From NCBI GenBank assembly GCA_945870325.1, contig CAMBRQ010000003.1:1-64000 (forward strand): DNA of 64,000 bases. The letters run 5' to 3'. The stretch comes from an uncultured Dorea sp. (GTDB lineage: Bacteria > Bacillota > Clostridia > Lachnospirales > Lachnospiraceae). The notes under the pieces are model-generated. The model made no database searches. It worked only from the letters and a program-made list of their open reading frames with translations, and was not told where the DNA came from. Numbering within the stretch: the first letter of the stretch is position 1; every line of letters begins with the position of its first letter. Made by a program: the position numbers and the translations under genes. Below, piece after piece: positions 40,259 to 49,777 of the stretch.

Positions 40259-42319
40259 ATGAATCACAAACAGAATTATCAGTGGCAGAAAATGACGATG
40301 GGAACTTGCTATTATCCGGAGCATTGGAATAAAGAATTATGGCCGCAGGATCTGGATCGGATGCTGGAAGCAGGAATCACGGTGATTCGAATTGCAGAAT
40401 TCGCGTGGAATAAAGTAGAACCGGAAGAAGGAGTATTTACTTTTGATTTCTTTGATGAGTTCCTGGATCTGTGCAGCAAGAAGGAGATGAAGGTTATATT
40501 CGGAACACCGACGGCAACGCCTCCTGCGTGGCTGACTGAGAAGTACCCAGAAGTGTTGAATGCAAGAAAGGACGGGGTGCTTTATCGGCATGGCGGAAGA
40601 AGGCACTACAACTATAATTCTCCGATTTATCAGAAGTTGAGTGCACGGATCGTGGAGAAGGAAGCAGAGCATTATGGCAAACATCCGGCAATCGTTGGAT
40701 GGCAGATTGATAATGAACTGAACTGTGAGACTTGTGAATTCTATTCAGAGTCAGATTCGGAAGCATTCCGCGTATTTCTTCAGAAAAAATACGGGACACT
40801 TGAGAAATTGAATGAGGCATGGGGAACTATTTTCTGGAACCAGACTTATACAGACTGGGAGCAGATCTATGTGCCGCGGACGGTTCTGAATGAGGGAATT
40901 AATCCGCATCAGCACCTGGATTATTACAGATTCATTTCGGACAGCATGCTGAGATATTGCAAAATGCAGGCAGAGATTATTCGGAAATACAAAAAGCCGG
41001 AGGATTTCGTTACTACGAACGGAATGTTCTGGAATGTGGACAATCACCGTATGGAAAAAGACTGCCTGGATGTGTATACCTATGATTCTTATCCAAGTTT
41101 CGCATTCGGACTGGATAGGAATCTGGAGACGGCAGACGATCTGAATGACCGCAAATGGACCATGCACCTGAACGAAGTGCGCTCTATCTGTCCGCATTTC
41201 GGAATTATGGAGCAGCAGTCAGGAGCAAATGGATGGACAACCCGGATGGAGGGACCGGCGCCAAGACCGGGACAGTTAACGCTCTGGGCAATGCAGAGTG
41301 TGGCACAGGGAGCCGATTATATCTCATTCTTCCGCTGGAGAACCTGTACGGTAGGAACGGAGATCTACTGGCATGGAATTCTGGATTATGATAACAGGGA
41401 TAACCGGAAGATTGCAGAGGTGCGAGATTTCTATAAGAAGTTGAAAACATTAGATCCAGTATGTGGTGCTAAGAATGTGGCGGCATTTGCACTGGTGAAA
41501 GACTATGATAATGAATGGGATATAGAGGTGGATGCATGGCATCAGAGAGTTTGGAAAGCAAGTGAAAAGGAGATCTTTGTTGCGTCCGAACTGAATCATA
41601 CCCCTTATGATGTGATTTACCTGCAAGAAGACAGTGAGGTAGAAGACCTTGCCGCATATCCGGTGATATTCTATCCGCATCCGACTTTGATGAGCGAAGA
41701 ACGGGCTGCTCTTCTAAAATCCTATGTGGATCGGGGAGGTGCTTTGATTATTGGATGCCGTGCCGGGTATAAAGATATGAATGGCAGATGTGTCATGCTG
41801 CCACAGCCGGGGCTTCTTCAGGAACTTACGGGATCGGATGTCAGAGATTTCACATTCACAAGTCCGGCAGAGGAGCCGGTTCTGGCTGATTTTGGAGGAG
41901 AACGGATAGAGATGCCTCTATTCAATGATATCATGGATACGTTGGAAGATACGAAAGTGCTGGCAGTATATGAGAATAGCTATTATGCCGGAAAGGCTGC
42001 GGTGACAGAGAAACAGACAGGAAAAGGACGGACAATCCATTTCGGCAGTACATTCTCCAGAGAGAATGTGAAGAAGTTATTGGAATATACGGGAATTCTT
42101 GAACCGTTCGGAGAATTCATAGAAGCCCCGGAGACGGTACAGGTGGTAATGAGAGAAAATGGCGGGAAGAGGTATCTGTTCGTGCTGAACTTCCAGGCAG
42201 AAGAGGTGGAATGTGTATTGAAGAAACCGGGGAAACTGATGTATACAGGGGAGACAGTAGAAGGAACATTGAGGCTTCCGGCATTTGGAACTGCGGTGTA
42301 TGAGATGGTAGAAGAGTAG
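40259..42319 (+). CDS. GH42 beta-galactosidase
   Basis: A 686-aa glycoside hydrolase family 42 enzyme. It has an N-terminal TIM barrel (GTCYYPEHW, IRIAEFAW), the acid/base Glu153 in GWQIDNELNC and the nucleophile Glu318 in GIMEQQSG. A Cys cluster (CETCEF and others) may bind Zn. The middle trimerisation domain (LNHTPYDVIYLQED, YPHPTLMSEE) and a C-terminal beta domain follow. It is cytoplasmic (no signal peptide) and hydrolyses small galactosides. Ribosome site AAAGGAGA. A possible promoter (TTGCCA ... TATGAT at 40163-40193) has 19-bp spacing. No sugar transporter is adjacent. Confidence 0.94.
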   Translation: MNHKQNYQWQKMTMGTCYYPEHWNKELWPQDLDRMLEAGITVIRIAEFAWNKVEPEEGVFTFDFFDEFLDLCSKKEMKVIFGTPTATPPAWLTEKYPEVLNARKDGVLYRHGGRRHYNYNSPIYQKLSARIVEKEAEHYGKHPAIVGWQIDNELNCETCEFYSESDSEAFRVFLQKKYGTLEKLNEAWGTIFWNQTYTDWEQIYVPRTVLNEGINPHQHLDYYRFISDSMLRYCKMQAEIIRKYKKPEDFVTTNGMFWNVDNHRMEKDCLDVYTYDSYPSFAFGLDRNLETADDLNDRKWTMHLNEVRSICPHFGIMEQQSGANGWTTRMEGPAPRPGQLTLWAMQSVAQGADYISFFRWRTCTVGTEIYWHGILDYDNRDNRKIAEVRDFYKKLKTLDPVCGAKNVAAFALVKDYDNEWDIEVDAWHQRVWKASEKEIFVASELNHTPYDVIYLQEDSEVEDLAAYPVIFYPHPTLMSEERAALLKSYVDRGGALIIGCRAGYKDMNGRCVMLPQPGLLQELTGSDVRDFTFTSPAEEPVLADFGGERIEMPLFNDIMDTLEDTKVLAVYENSYYAGKAAVTEKQTGKGRTIHFGSTFSRENVKKLLEYTGILEPFGEFIEAPETVQVVMRENGGKRYLFVLNFQAEEVECVLKKPGKLMYTGETVEGTLRLPAFGTAVYEMVEE

Positions 42320-42326
42320 AATCATC

Positions 42327-42408
42327 AAAAAGGGACAGGGCAAATCCAAAAGGGGACACGGCAAATCGCATTGGGGACGGGGGAAATTGCAATTTCCTCC
42401 GTCCCCAA
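42327..42408 (+). repeat. Dispersed palindromic element, copy 4 (+ orientation)
   Basis: Boxes GGGACAGGGCAAAT and GGGACACGGCAAAT are followed by the palindrome with one mismatch (CCTCCG). It starts 8 bp after the beta-galactosidase stop. Confidence 0.92.
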
Positions 42409-42437
42409 TGCATATACATAGATAGGGGGTGTACTGT

Positions 42438-42965
42438 ATGAATTTATTATTATATGTGACAGATTTTATCGTGCCTCTTGTGATCTTTGGAATTGTCAGT
42501 TACGGTATCCTAATGAAGGTCAACGTCTATGACACATTCATCAAAGGTGCGAAGAGTGGTTTCTTTACCGTAATCAAGATTATGCCAACCCTGGTTGGGC
42601 TGATGGTGGCGGTGGGAATACTGCGTGCATCGGGATTCCTGGATTTCCTGTCGGAGGTCATAGGGATGTTCACAGAATATATTGGCTTCCCGGGGGAACT
42701 GGTGCCGCTTACGGTGGTGAAGATGTTTTCATCGTCTGCTGCAACCGGGCTTTTATTGGACGTATTCAAGGAATATGGCACGGATTCTTACATAGGGCTG
42801 ATTGCATCGATCAGCATGTCTTGTACGGAAACGATATTCTATACTATGAGCGTATATTATATGACGGCGAAGGTAACGAAGACGAGATATACGCTGGGAG
42901 GCGCGTTATTCGCTACATTTGCGGGCTTGGTGGCGAGCGTGATTCTGGCGGGGATGATGGTGTGA
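42438..42965 (+). CDS. spmB: Spore maturation protein B
   Basis: A 175-aa nucleoside-recognition (Gate) domain membrane protein with VPLVIFGIVSYGILMKVNVYDTF. The conserved GAKSGFFTVIKIMPTLVGLMVAVGILRASG and a TGLLLDVFKEYGTDS-like loop followed by SMSCTETIFYTMSVYY are also present. It functions with SpmA in spore maturation. ATG 42438 is chosen for its spacing to GGGGGT. It is separated from spmA by the MATE and beta-galactosidase genes and lies on the opposite strand. Confidence 0.93.
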   Translation: MNLLLYVTDFIVPLVIFGIVSYGILMKVNVYDTFIKGAKSGFFTVIKIMPTLVGLMVAVGILRASGFLDFLSEVIGMFTEYIGFPGELVPLTVVKMFSSSAATGLLLDVFKEYGTDSYIGLIASISMSCTETIFYTMSVYYMTAKVTKTRYTLGGALFATFAGLVASVILAGMMV

Positions 42966-42998
42966 TAAGATAAATTAATCCCAATGGGATAAAATAGA

Positions 42999-43030
42999 AG
43001 AACCGGTATAATACGTATTACACCGGTTCT
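42999..43030. terminator. Bidirectional terminator after spmB
   Basis: AGAACCGGT (42999-43007) pairs with ACCGGTTCT (43022-43030) and further TAATAC/GTATTA pairing inside. It serves spmB and the convergent gene at 43058. Confidence 0.8.
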
Positions 43031-43057
43031 GTTAAAAGTAAGATATTGATGTTATAT

Positions 43058-43813
43058 TTATTTCTTCCCTTTGCTCTTATCGCGAGGATTCTTCCAGATA
43101 TTAAGCGCAGCAATAATTCCGACAATATACAAGATGCTTATGAGAATGGTCGGATTATCCTTAAGCAGATAAGTAACCGCCACAATTGCTGCCAATGAGA
43201 TTGTTAACTGGAATGCAGTCAGAAGTCTTTTTTCTTTCACTTCTTTTGCCTGCTGCAAGAATTCCAGTCTCTCTTGTTCTAATTTGAGATAGTCCATAAG
43301 ATCCTCGTCTTTGATGCGGGACAGGATTAGCTGATCTCTGGAGTAACTGTTATCCTTAGAGCGGAAATGGAAGAAATGCCTCTTCGGTCCCTCATCTTCG
43401 TCAAAATCAAAGTCGTCACTGGAATCCTTGGTATAGGATGATCTTATGAAACTGGCAGACTTCTGTGTGCCAGAGGAGTTGTTCTGTGAAGTGTTACCGC
43501 CAAATCCGTTGTTATTGGACTGGCTTGCAGCGGACTGGTGTGTGTCGGATGACCCAGGAGCAGCGGCTGTATTCGGGGCGGGACTCTCAGTCACAGGTTC
43601 TGCTGTCGCGGGTTCTGCTGCCATAATCGGTGCGGCAGACTGGACTGGGGTATTAACTTCAGATGTTTCGGAAGCAGTCTTGGCTTGGTTTGCTTTATCA
43701 GCAACGTTATCTTCAACTTTATTTTCAGCCTCATCAGAGGCAGTTTTGTTCACGAGTGGGACGATTTTATTTTCGGTATTTTCTTCTTTTACAACGCTTA
43801 ATTCTTCAGACAC
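43058..43813 (-). CDS. Hypothetical membrane protein with long disordered N-terminus
   Basis: A 251-aa protein in two parts. Residues 1 to about 145 are low-complexity, rich in Ala, Glu, Ser, Pro and Asn. After an acidic patch (SSDDFDFDEDEG) comes an amphipathic helix (SRIKDEDLMDYLKLEQERLEFLQQAKEVKEKR) leading into two TM helices (FQLTISLAAIVAVTYLL and ILISILYIVGIIAALNIW) and a basic tail. I recognise no family. GTG 43813 is chosen because GGAGGG is ideally spaced; ATGs just upstream overlap that ribosome site. Probably membrane-bound with the disordered part cytoplasmic. Confidence 0.75.
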   Translation of the reverse strand: MSEELSVVKEENTENKIVPLVNKTASDEAENKVEDNVADKANQAKTASETSEVNTPVQSAAPIMAAEPATAEPVTESPAPNTAAAPGSSDTHQSAASQSNNNGFGGNTSQNNSSGTQKSASFIRSSYTKDSSDDFDFDEDEGPKRHFFHFRSKDNSYSRDQLILSRIKDEDLMDYLKLEQERLEFLQQAKEVKEKRLLTAFQLTISLAAIVAVTYLLKDNPTILISILYIVGIIAALNIWKNPRDKSKGKK

Positions 43814-43961
43814 GAGTAATCCCTCCATAATCAATTTCTTCTATCATAGCAATTTTCGACATAAAATTCAAGAAATCCGACAAATTGTAATTCTTAATTT
43901 TATAGAAATACCCTTATAAAAGTGTTAAAATGAATCAGAATGACAAAAGAAAGGTTTTGAT

Positions 43962-44262
43962 ATGATGAATACGACTTCTGCAATGGAATCTGCTGATAAA
44001 AAATCTATATACAAGTTGCTAAGTAAACAGCTAAAGGGAGTAATCGGGCAAGTGCCTTACTTAATTTCTAATTTAGCCAATGCATCCGCACTTTTGAATG
44101 AAACTTTGACGGATATTAACTGGGTGGGATTCTATCTTATGGAAGATGGAAAACTTGTCCTTGGGCCATTTCAAGGGAAACTTGCATGCACTTGATGAGG
44201 ATGACAGGGAAGGACTGGCTGAATTTGTGAAAATATTGGAGAAGCACATGGCAATCTGTTGA
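43962..44262 (+). pseudogene. Free methionine-(R)-sulfoxide reductase (GAF domain) remnant
   Basis: The first frame (to 44195) gives a GAF N-terminus with INWVGFYLMEDGKLVLGPFQGKLAC, diagnostic of fRMsr. The frame then ends. In another frame from about 44191 the sequence reads LDEDDREGLAEFVKILEKH to a stop at 44262, the family's C-terminus. The middle (about 65 residues with the active Cys pair and the HIACDS segment) is deleted at the junction, so the gene cannot make an active enzyme. Confidence 0.85.
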
Positions 44263-44285
44263 TTAGAGATAGTGATGTTGCAAGA

Positions 44286-44317
44286 ATAAGGGTAAACAAA
44301 TATAAGGGCAAACAAAT
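44286..44317 (+). repeat. 16-bp tandem duplication in the jetA leader
   Basis: ATAAGGGTAAACAAAT is followed directly by ATAAGGGCAAACAAAT (one mismatch), ending just before the GAGGAGAG ribosome site of the next gene. Confidence 0.85.
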
Positions 44318-44331
44318 AGAGGAGAGTACAT

Positions 44332-45702
44332 ATGCAGCTACGCCAAGAGATCCCGGACACCTTCTGGAGCCTGTTCCGCTCCGTGAACCGGGAGATATAC
44401 ATAGAAGCACTTCTGTGCATTAACGAAGAATACCAATACAGTAATTATTTTCTCACCCGTGAAGTGTGCATCCAGGTTTTAAGCGACATGAATGCGAAGA
44501 AACGTTTTGAATTACAGTGGGAAGAGGGTGAGACCAGGATTGATATGCTGGAAACACCATCTTCACGCATCTTGAATTGGCTTCTGAAGACGGGGTGGCT
44601 GAAAAGAATCGAAGATTATAATACGCTGGTGACGAATATCGTCATCCCGGATTATGCGGCGGTATTCATCGAGGCATTCGAGAGGATCAATTCCGAAGAC
44701 CTGGAAGAGACGGATATCTATATCCAGAATGTCTATGCAACGCTCTTCTCATTCCAGAATGACCCTCGGGCGAACCTAAGTATGCTGCGGACGGCGCTGG
44801 TGAATACGAGGCGGCTGAACAAAGCATTGCAGGACATGCTTCACAACATGGACAAGTTCTTCGGCAGGCTTCTGGATCAGGAGTTCTATGGGGATCTGCT
44901 AAAAGAGCATTTGGACGGATACGTAGAAGAGATTGTCCGCAAGAAGTACCATATACTGAAGACTTCGGATAATTTCTACATCTATAAGATGGATATTAAG
45001 AAATGCATCCGGGAAATGCGTGAGAACGAGGAGTGGATAGAGAAGGTAAGAAAGCGTTCGAAGATGATGGGAGATACGAAGGATGACGTACTGGATCTTC
45101 TGGACCTGATCGAGCGGGGATTCGATGACATTGAGCACCGCATTTCCAATATGGATAAGGAACATACCAAGTATGTACGGGCGACGGTGACAAGGCTTAA
45201 CTATCTTCTTAGCGGTGAGACGGATACGAAAGGTCTGGTGGTACAGCTTTTGAACCGGATGTCTGCTGCGCCTTCCGGCGAAGAGCGGGAAGAGATTATC
45301 CGAGAAACCGGGGCGAAGATGAACCTCTCTTTATTGGAAATGTTATCGGAGAAATCATTATATAAAAGAAGAAAAGGGCGAAAGGATTTTATCAGTCAGA
45401 TGGCAGCAGATGAGGCGATGGAGGATCTGGATAAGGAAGATGTGCTGCGCCTGAACCGGATTCAGATGCGGTACAGTAAGGAGCAGATCGAAGAGTTTAT
45501 CGAGAACCGTATGGAAGATGAGATTATGGATGCGGCGAAGGTTGACATTACGGAGGAAGAGGATTTTGAGAAATTGATCCTGGCGTATGATTATAGTACG
45601 AGGAAGAATAGTAAATATATGGTGCTGGAGGAAGAGACGGAGATGGTTGAGAGAGCTGGATATAAGTATCCGGCGCTTAAGTTTGTGCGCAGGAGGGTAT
45701 AA
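44332..45702 (+). CDS. JetA/MksF-like kleisin subunit of an SMC complex
   Basis: A 456-aa protein of the DUF5716/JetA family, the MukF-like kleisin of Wadjet/MksBEF condensins. It has an N-terminal winged-helix region (REIPDTFWSLFRSVNREIYIEALL, EYQYSNYFLTREVC), conserved RILNWLLKTGWL, a helical middle and a C-terminal helical segment. The family is named from this N-terminal signature and from the jetB- and jetC-like genes that follow without gaps. Bridges JetC heads. Ribosome site GAGGAGAG. Confidence 0.87.
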   Translation: MQLRQEIPDTFWSLFRSVNREIYIEALLCINEEYQYSNYFLTREVCIQVLSDMNAKKRFELQWEEGETRIDMLETPSSRILNWLLKTGWLKRIEDYNTLVTNIVIPDYAAVFIEAFERINSEDLEETDIYIQNVYATLFSFQNDPRANLSMLRTALVNTRRLNKALQDMLHNMDKFFGRLLDQEFYGDLLKEHLDGYVEEIVRKKYHILKTSDNFYIYKMDIKKCIREMRENEEWIEKVRKRSKMMGDTKDDVLDLLDLIERGFDDIEHRISNMDKEHTKYVRATVTRLNYLLSGETDTKGLVVQLLNRMSAAPSGEEREEIIRETGAKMNLSLLEMLSEKSLYKRRKGRKDFISQMAADEAMEDLDKEDVLRLNRIQMRYSKEQIEEFIENRMEDEIMDAAKVDITEEEDFEKLILAYDYSTRKNSKYMVLEEETEMVERAGYKYPALKFVRRRV

Positions 45703-45703
45703 A

Positions 45704-46354
45704 ATGGCAATGATAGATTATTTTGAACAACTAACCCAGGAGGAGCAGGAGGATGTCACAGAAGTAATTCAGACCTTATATCGTCAGACCTACCTCCTGG
45801 AACGCAGATTCGACAGACGTTCAGGGCGTATGCAGTATGTACCGGAGTATCGGACATGCAGCAAGCATATAGAATTCCTGCGGGCGTATTTTGCCGTGGC
45901 GGGGATTGCATTGAAGGAGAATGCCCACATGGGTGTGATCTATATCCAGGAGGAGATGTTGTGGGGTGAGAAACTGCCACGGCTTGCAACCATATATCTG
46001 CTCGTGTTGAAACTCATTTACGATGAGCAGATGGCGAATGTATCGTCGAGCAGCCATATTGTGACGACATTAGGAGCGGTGAATGGGAAGGCGGGGGAGT
46101 TCCGCGTGCTTACGAGTCTACCGTCACCGACGGAGATGCGGCGTACTATTGCGCTTCTTAAGAAATATCAGATGATTGAGCCGCTGGATGTATTGGAAGA
46201 ATTGAATGAGCATACAAGGCTTGTCATCTATCCGTGTATTCATGCGGTATTGATGGGCGATGATATTAAGGAACTGTTAGAGACGTTCGGGGAGGAGGAT
46301 CACATTGGAGATGAAGCAGCCATTCAAAGCACTCTCGAAGATATGCCTGAATAA
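45704..46354 (+). CDS. JetB/MksE-like subunit of an SMC complex
   Basis: A 216-aa DUF4194/MukE-like protein: LTQEEQEDVTEVIQTLYRQTYLLER, HIEFLRAYFAVAGIAL, LPRLATIYLLVLKLIYDEQM and RRTIALLKKYQMIEPLD, a tandem winged-helix layout. ATG 45704 follows AGGAGGG and lies 1 nt after the jetA stop; a longer in-frame ORF overlaps jetA and is unlikely. The C-terminus overlaps jetC by about 44 nt, indicating coupled translation. Confidence 0.88.
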   Translation: MAMIDYFEQLTQEEQEDVTEVIQTLYRQTYLLERRFDRRSGRMQYVPEYRTCSKHIEFLRAYFAVAGIALKENAHMGVIYIQEEMLWGEKLPRLATIYLLVLKLIYDEQMANVSSSSHIVTTLGAVNGKAGEFRVLTSLPSPTEMRRTIALLKKYQMIEPLDVLEELNEHTRLVIYPCIHAVLMGDDIKELLETFGEEDHIGDEAAIQSTLEDMPE

Positions 46355-49300
46355 CTGGCATTATATAGATAGGAAGATATTGACACTGAATGAGGGGATT
46401 AATTTCTTCACAGGGCATTCCGGAAGCGGGAAGTCTACGGTGATTGATGCCATCCAGATCGTGCTGTATGCCAATACGGATGGGCGTGGCTTCTTTAATA
46501 AAGCGGCAGCAGATGATTCGGACCGGACGCTGATCGAGTATCTCCGTGGCATGGTGAATATCAGTGAGAATAATGAGTCTCAGTATCTGCGGAATCAGAA
46601 TTTCTCCAGTACGATCGTGCTGGAATTGGAGCAGACGAACACGAAGGAGAAGCAATGCGTGGGCGTTGTGTTTGACGTGGAGACGGCGACCAATGAGATC
46701 AGCAGGCTGTTCTTCTGGCATACGGGCGGGTTATTGGAGAATTCTTATCGTACGAAAAGCAGGTGTCTGACTACCATGGAGATGCGCGAGTATCTGCAGA
46801 GGACGTTTTCGCCGGAGAGGTTCTACTGTGGACCGAGCAATGAGAGATTCCGCCGGCAGTTGTATGACATTTACCTGGGCGGGCTGGATATGGAGAAATT
46901 CCCGAGATTGTTCAAAAGAGCGATTCCATTTCGCATGAATATTAAGCTGGAAGATTTTGTGAAAGAATATATCTGCATGGAGCAGGACATCCATATTGAG
47001 GATTTGCAGGAAAGCGTGATGCAGTATGGGCGGATGCGCAATAAGATTGAGGAAACGCTGGAGGAGATTCGCCAACTTACGCAGATTCGGGAGATTTATC
47101 AGAGATATGACGAGAAGCGTAAGGAAGTGGAATTATGCTCCTATCAGATCGACCGTTTGGAAATGCTGCAGTTGGAGGCGAAGATTCAGGAGTGCCGGGA
47201 TAAGATGAAGAACCGGCAGGAGGAGATTGCCGGACTGGAAGGGCAGAAGGCGCGGCTTGAAGAGGAGCAGTCTGCACTGCAGAAGGAATACGAGGAGATT
47301 ATTCTTCGGATTGCTAATAGTGGGTATTCGAATCTGGAAGCGGAACTGGGAGCGCTGAATGAGACGCTGGAGAGACTTAGGAATAGCAAGGTCAGATGGC
47401 AGCAAACGGCGGAGCGCTTGGCGGAATGGAAGAATCAGGATGTGACACCGAATCAGACGATATGGGATATCGAGAAATTCGCGGACGGGGACATTTCCGA
47501 AGAGGAGATGGAACGTTTGATGGAGAGTTTCCGTGATATTCAAGAGGAACTGGAAGAGCAGAGGCAGGAGACGGATGCGGACCTTCGTAAAGTAAAGAAA
47601 GAAGAGAAAGAGGCGCGGGAGGAGTTAAAGGCGCTGAAGCAGGGAAAGAAGGCATATCCGCGGGAACTGGAAGAGGCGAGATATGAACTGCGGAACCGTC
47701 TGCATGAGCGATGCGGGAAGTTCGTGAATGTGCAGATTATGGCGGATCTTCTGGATGTGAAGGACGAGCGGTGGCAGAATGCGGTGGAAGGCTACATGGG
47801 CAATCATAAACTGCTGCTTGTGGTGGAGCCGGGGTATGCCAAGGCTGCGATGGATATCTATGAGGAGATGGATAAGAAGAAGTTCTTCCGGGCGGCGGTG
47901 GTGGATACGGAGAAGGTGTCAAAAGAGGCGCATCAGGTACGTCCGGGGTCACTGGCGGAAGAAGTGCGGGCGAAGGAGCCTTATGTGCAGGCATATATTG
48001 ATTTCTTCTTGGGAAATGTGATGAAGTGTGAGACGATTGTAGAACTCCGTGAGTGCCGGATCGGAATTACGCCGGATTGCGTGATGTATCACAGTTATCG
48101 TTTGCAGCATATTAATCCGGAGAATTATACCAGACGTGCGTATATTGGCGAGATCAGTATGCGTCAGCGGGTGCGGCAGTTGGAGGAGCGATGCCAGAAA
48201 TTGCAGGATGAGAGGATACCGCTTCAGGAGACGCTGGAGGATATCCGTAAGACGATGCAGCTGGAGATGTTGAATCAGCCGATTGGAGATTATCTTGGCT
48301 GGATGGCAGATGTGAAGGAGATGCCTGCGAAGGAGCGAAAGAAAGCGCAGATTACGGAGAAGATGCGTAAATTGAAGGAAGAATCCGTGGATGCGTGGGA
48401 ACTTCAGAAGGGAGAACTTGCGCGGCAGCAGGATGAGAAAAAGAACCAGATTACGAAGGTACAGGAGGGAATCTGGGGGAATCGAAGAGAGATTGACAGG
48501 CTGAGTGAGGAAGTCTTGCAAGCGGAGAGTGCGTTGCTGGAGCAGAGGCGAAAACTTGGAGTGAAATTGAAAGTACAATTAGAAGATGGTGTTGCTCAGA
48601 ATGCAAATGCTGGTGGAATGCCAAGGACAGATACGGCAGTTGAGTTGGTGGAGAATGACAGTGTAGAAAATCAGGATATGAATATGACTACATATGAGCA
48701 AGAATTCCAGAAGTATTTGTCTGGCAAGAAATCTACAAATTACGATTATCTTAAGCGTCAAAGGATCTCCGAACTCTCTCCGATGCGTGAAGAAGAAGAG
48801 CAGAATTATCAGAAGTTAGTGGAAGAGCGGAGCAGTTACATCCGCAGTTATCCGAACCGGACATTCTCTACTGCAATCCGTAGTAACGAACCTTATGAGC
48901 AATTATTAGAAAGTCTTCAGTGCGATGATCTGGAAGCATTCAAGGAATCTGCGAAAGAGCAGGCGCGTTCGGCGGTAGAGCATTTTAAAGATGACTTCAT
49001 ATTCAAGATCCGCAGTGCGATCCGTGAAGCGTACCAGCGCAGGGATGAGTTGAATCGGATTATCAGTGGATTGGATTTTGGTAAGGATAAGTATCAGTTT
49101 GTCATTACGAAGAATAAAGGGGCGGACGGAAGATATTATAAGATGTTCATGGATGATTCCTTGCAGATTCATCCTTCTCAGCTGACGGATTCAATGGAGA
49201 ATCAGTTGAATATGTTTACGATGGAGCATGAGGATCAATATGGGGATCTGATGAATGAGTTGATTAATATCTTCATTCCGCCGGAGAATGCTACGAAGGA

Positions 49301-49772
49301 AGAACTGGAAGAGGCGAAAAAGAATATGGATAAGTATGCGGATTACCGGACTTATCTCTCCTTCGATATGCAGCAGATTGTAAAAGGCGAGAAGGATATG
49401 ACCATTGGGCTTGGCAAGATGATTAAGAAGAACTCCGGCGGTGAGGGACAGAATCCGCTGTATGTAGCGCTGCTGGCAAGTTTCGCGCAGGTGTATCGGA
49501 TCAATCAGTCGGCGAAGATGCAGAGGAATCCAACGATAAGGCTGGTGGTGTTGGATGAGGCATTTTCCAAGATGGATGCGGAGAAAGTGGCAAGTTGTAT
49601 CTCGCTGATCAGGGGGCTTGGATTCCAGGCGATTATCAGCGCGACCAACGACAAGATACAGAATTATCTGGAGAATGTGGATAAGACGTTTGTCTATGCG
49701 AATCCAAATAAGAAGCATATCTCGATACAGGAATTCGAGAAGAAGGAATTTGTGGAACTGGTGGAGGAGTAG
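46311..49772 (+). CDS. JetC/MksB-like SMC ATPase
   Basis: A 1153-aa SMC/MukB-type ATPase. The head opens with Walker A GHSGSGKST (35-43) and IDAIQIVLY. Long coiled coils (about 230-470 and 610-880) flank a hinge near 490-600. The C-terminal head has the signature KNSGGEGQNPLY and Walker B RLVVLDEAFSKMD. With JetA and JetB it forms a loop-extruding condensin. In Wadjet systems a TOPRIM nuclease JetD follows and cuts small circular DNA; here the next gene is an unrelated convergent hydrolase. ATG 46311 is chosen after GGAGGAGGA; TTG 46305 is possible. Confidence 0.92.
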   Translation: MKQPFKALSKICLNNWHYIDRKILTLNEGINFFTGHSGSGKSTVIDAIQIVLYANTDGRGFFNKAAADDSDRTLIEYLRGMVNISENNESQYLRNQNFSSTIVLELEQTNTKEKQCVGVVFDVETATNEISRLFFWHTGGLLENSYRTKSRCLTTMEMREYLQRTFSPERFYCGPSNERFRRQLYDIYLGGLDMEKFPRLFKRAIPFRMNIKLEDFVKEYICMEQDIHIEDLQESVMQYGRMRNKIEETLEEIRQLTQIREIYQRYDEKRKEVELCSYQIDRLEMLQLEAKIQECRDKMKNRQEEIAGLEGQKARLEEEQSALQKEYEEIILRIANSGYSNLEAELGALNETLERLRNSKVRWQQTAERLAEWKNQDVTPNQTIWDIEKFADGDISEEEMERLMESFRDIQEELEEQRQETDADLRKVKKEEKEAREELKALKQGKKAYPRELEEARYELRNRLHERCGKFVNVQIMADLLDVKDERWQNAVEGYMGNHKLLLVVEPGYAKAAMDIYEEMDKKKFFRAAVVDTEKVSKEAHQVRPGSLAEEVRAKEPYVQAYIDFFLGNVMKCETIVELRECRIGITPDCVMYHSYRLQHINPENYTRRAYIGEISMRQRVRQLEERCQKLQDERIPLQETLEDIRKTMQLEMLNQPIGDYLGWMADVKEMPAKERKKAQITEKMRKLKEESVDAWELQKGELARQQDEKKNQITKVQEGIWGNRREIDRLSEEVLQAESALLEQRRKLGVKLKVQLEDGVAQNANAGGMPRTDTAVELVENDSVENQDMNMTTYEQEFQKYLSGKKSTNYDYLKRQRISELSPMREEEEQNYQKLVEERSSYIRSYPNRTFSTAIRSNEPYEQLLESLQCDDLEAFKESAKEQARSAVEHFKDDFIFKIRSAIREAYQRRDELNRIISGLDFGKDKYQFVITKNKGADGRYYKMFMDDSLQIHPSQLTDSMENQLNMFTMEHEDQYGDLMNELINIFIPPENATKEELEEAKKNMDKYADYRTYLSFDMQQIVKGEKDMTIGLGKMIKKNSGGEGQNPLYVALLASFAQVYRINQSAKMQRNPTIRLVVLDEAFSKMDAEKVASCISLIRGLGFQAIISATNDKIQNYLENVDKTFVYANPNKKHISIQEFEKKEFVELVEE

Positions 49773-49777
49773 AAGTT

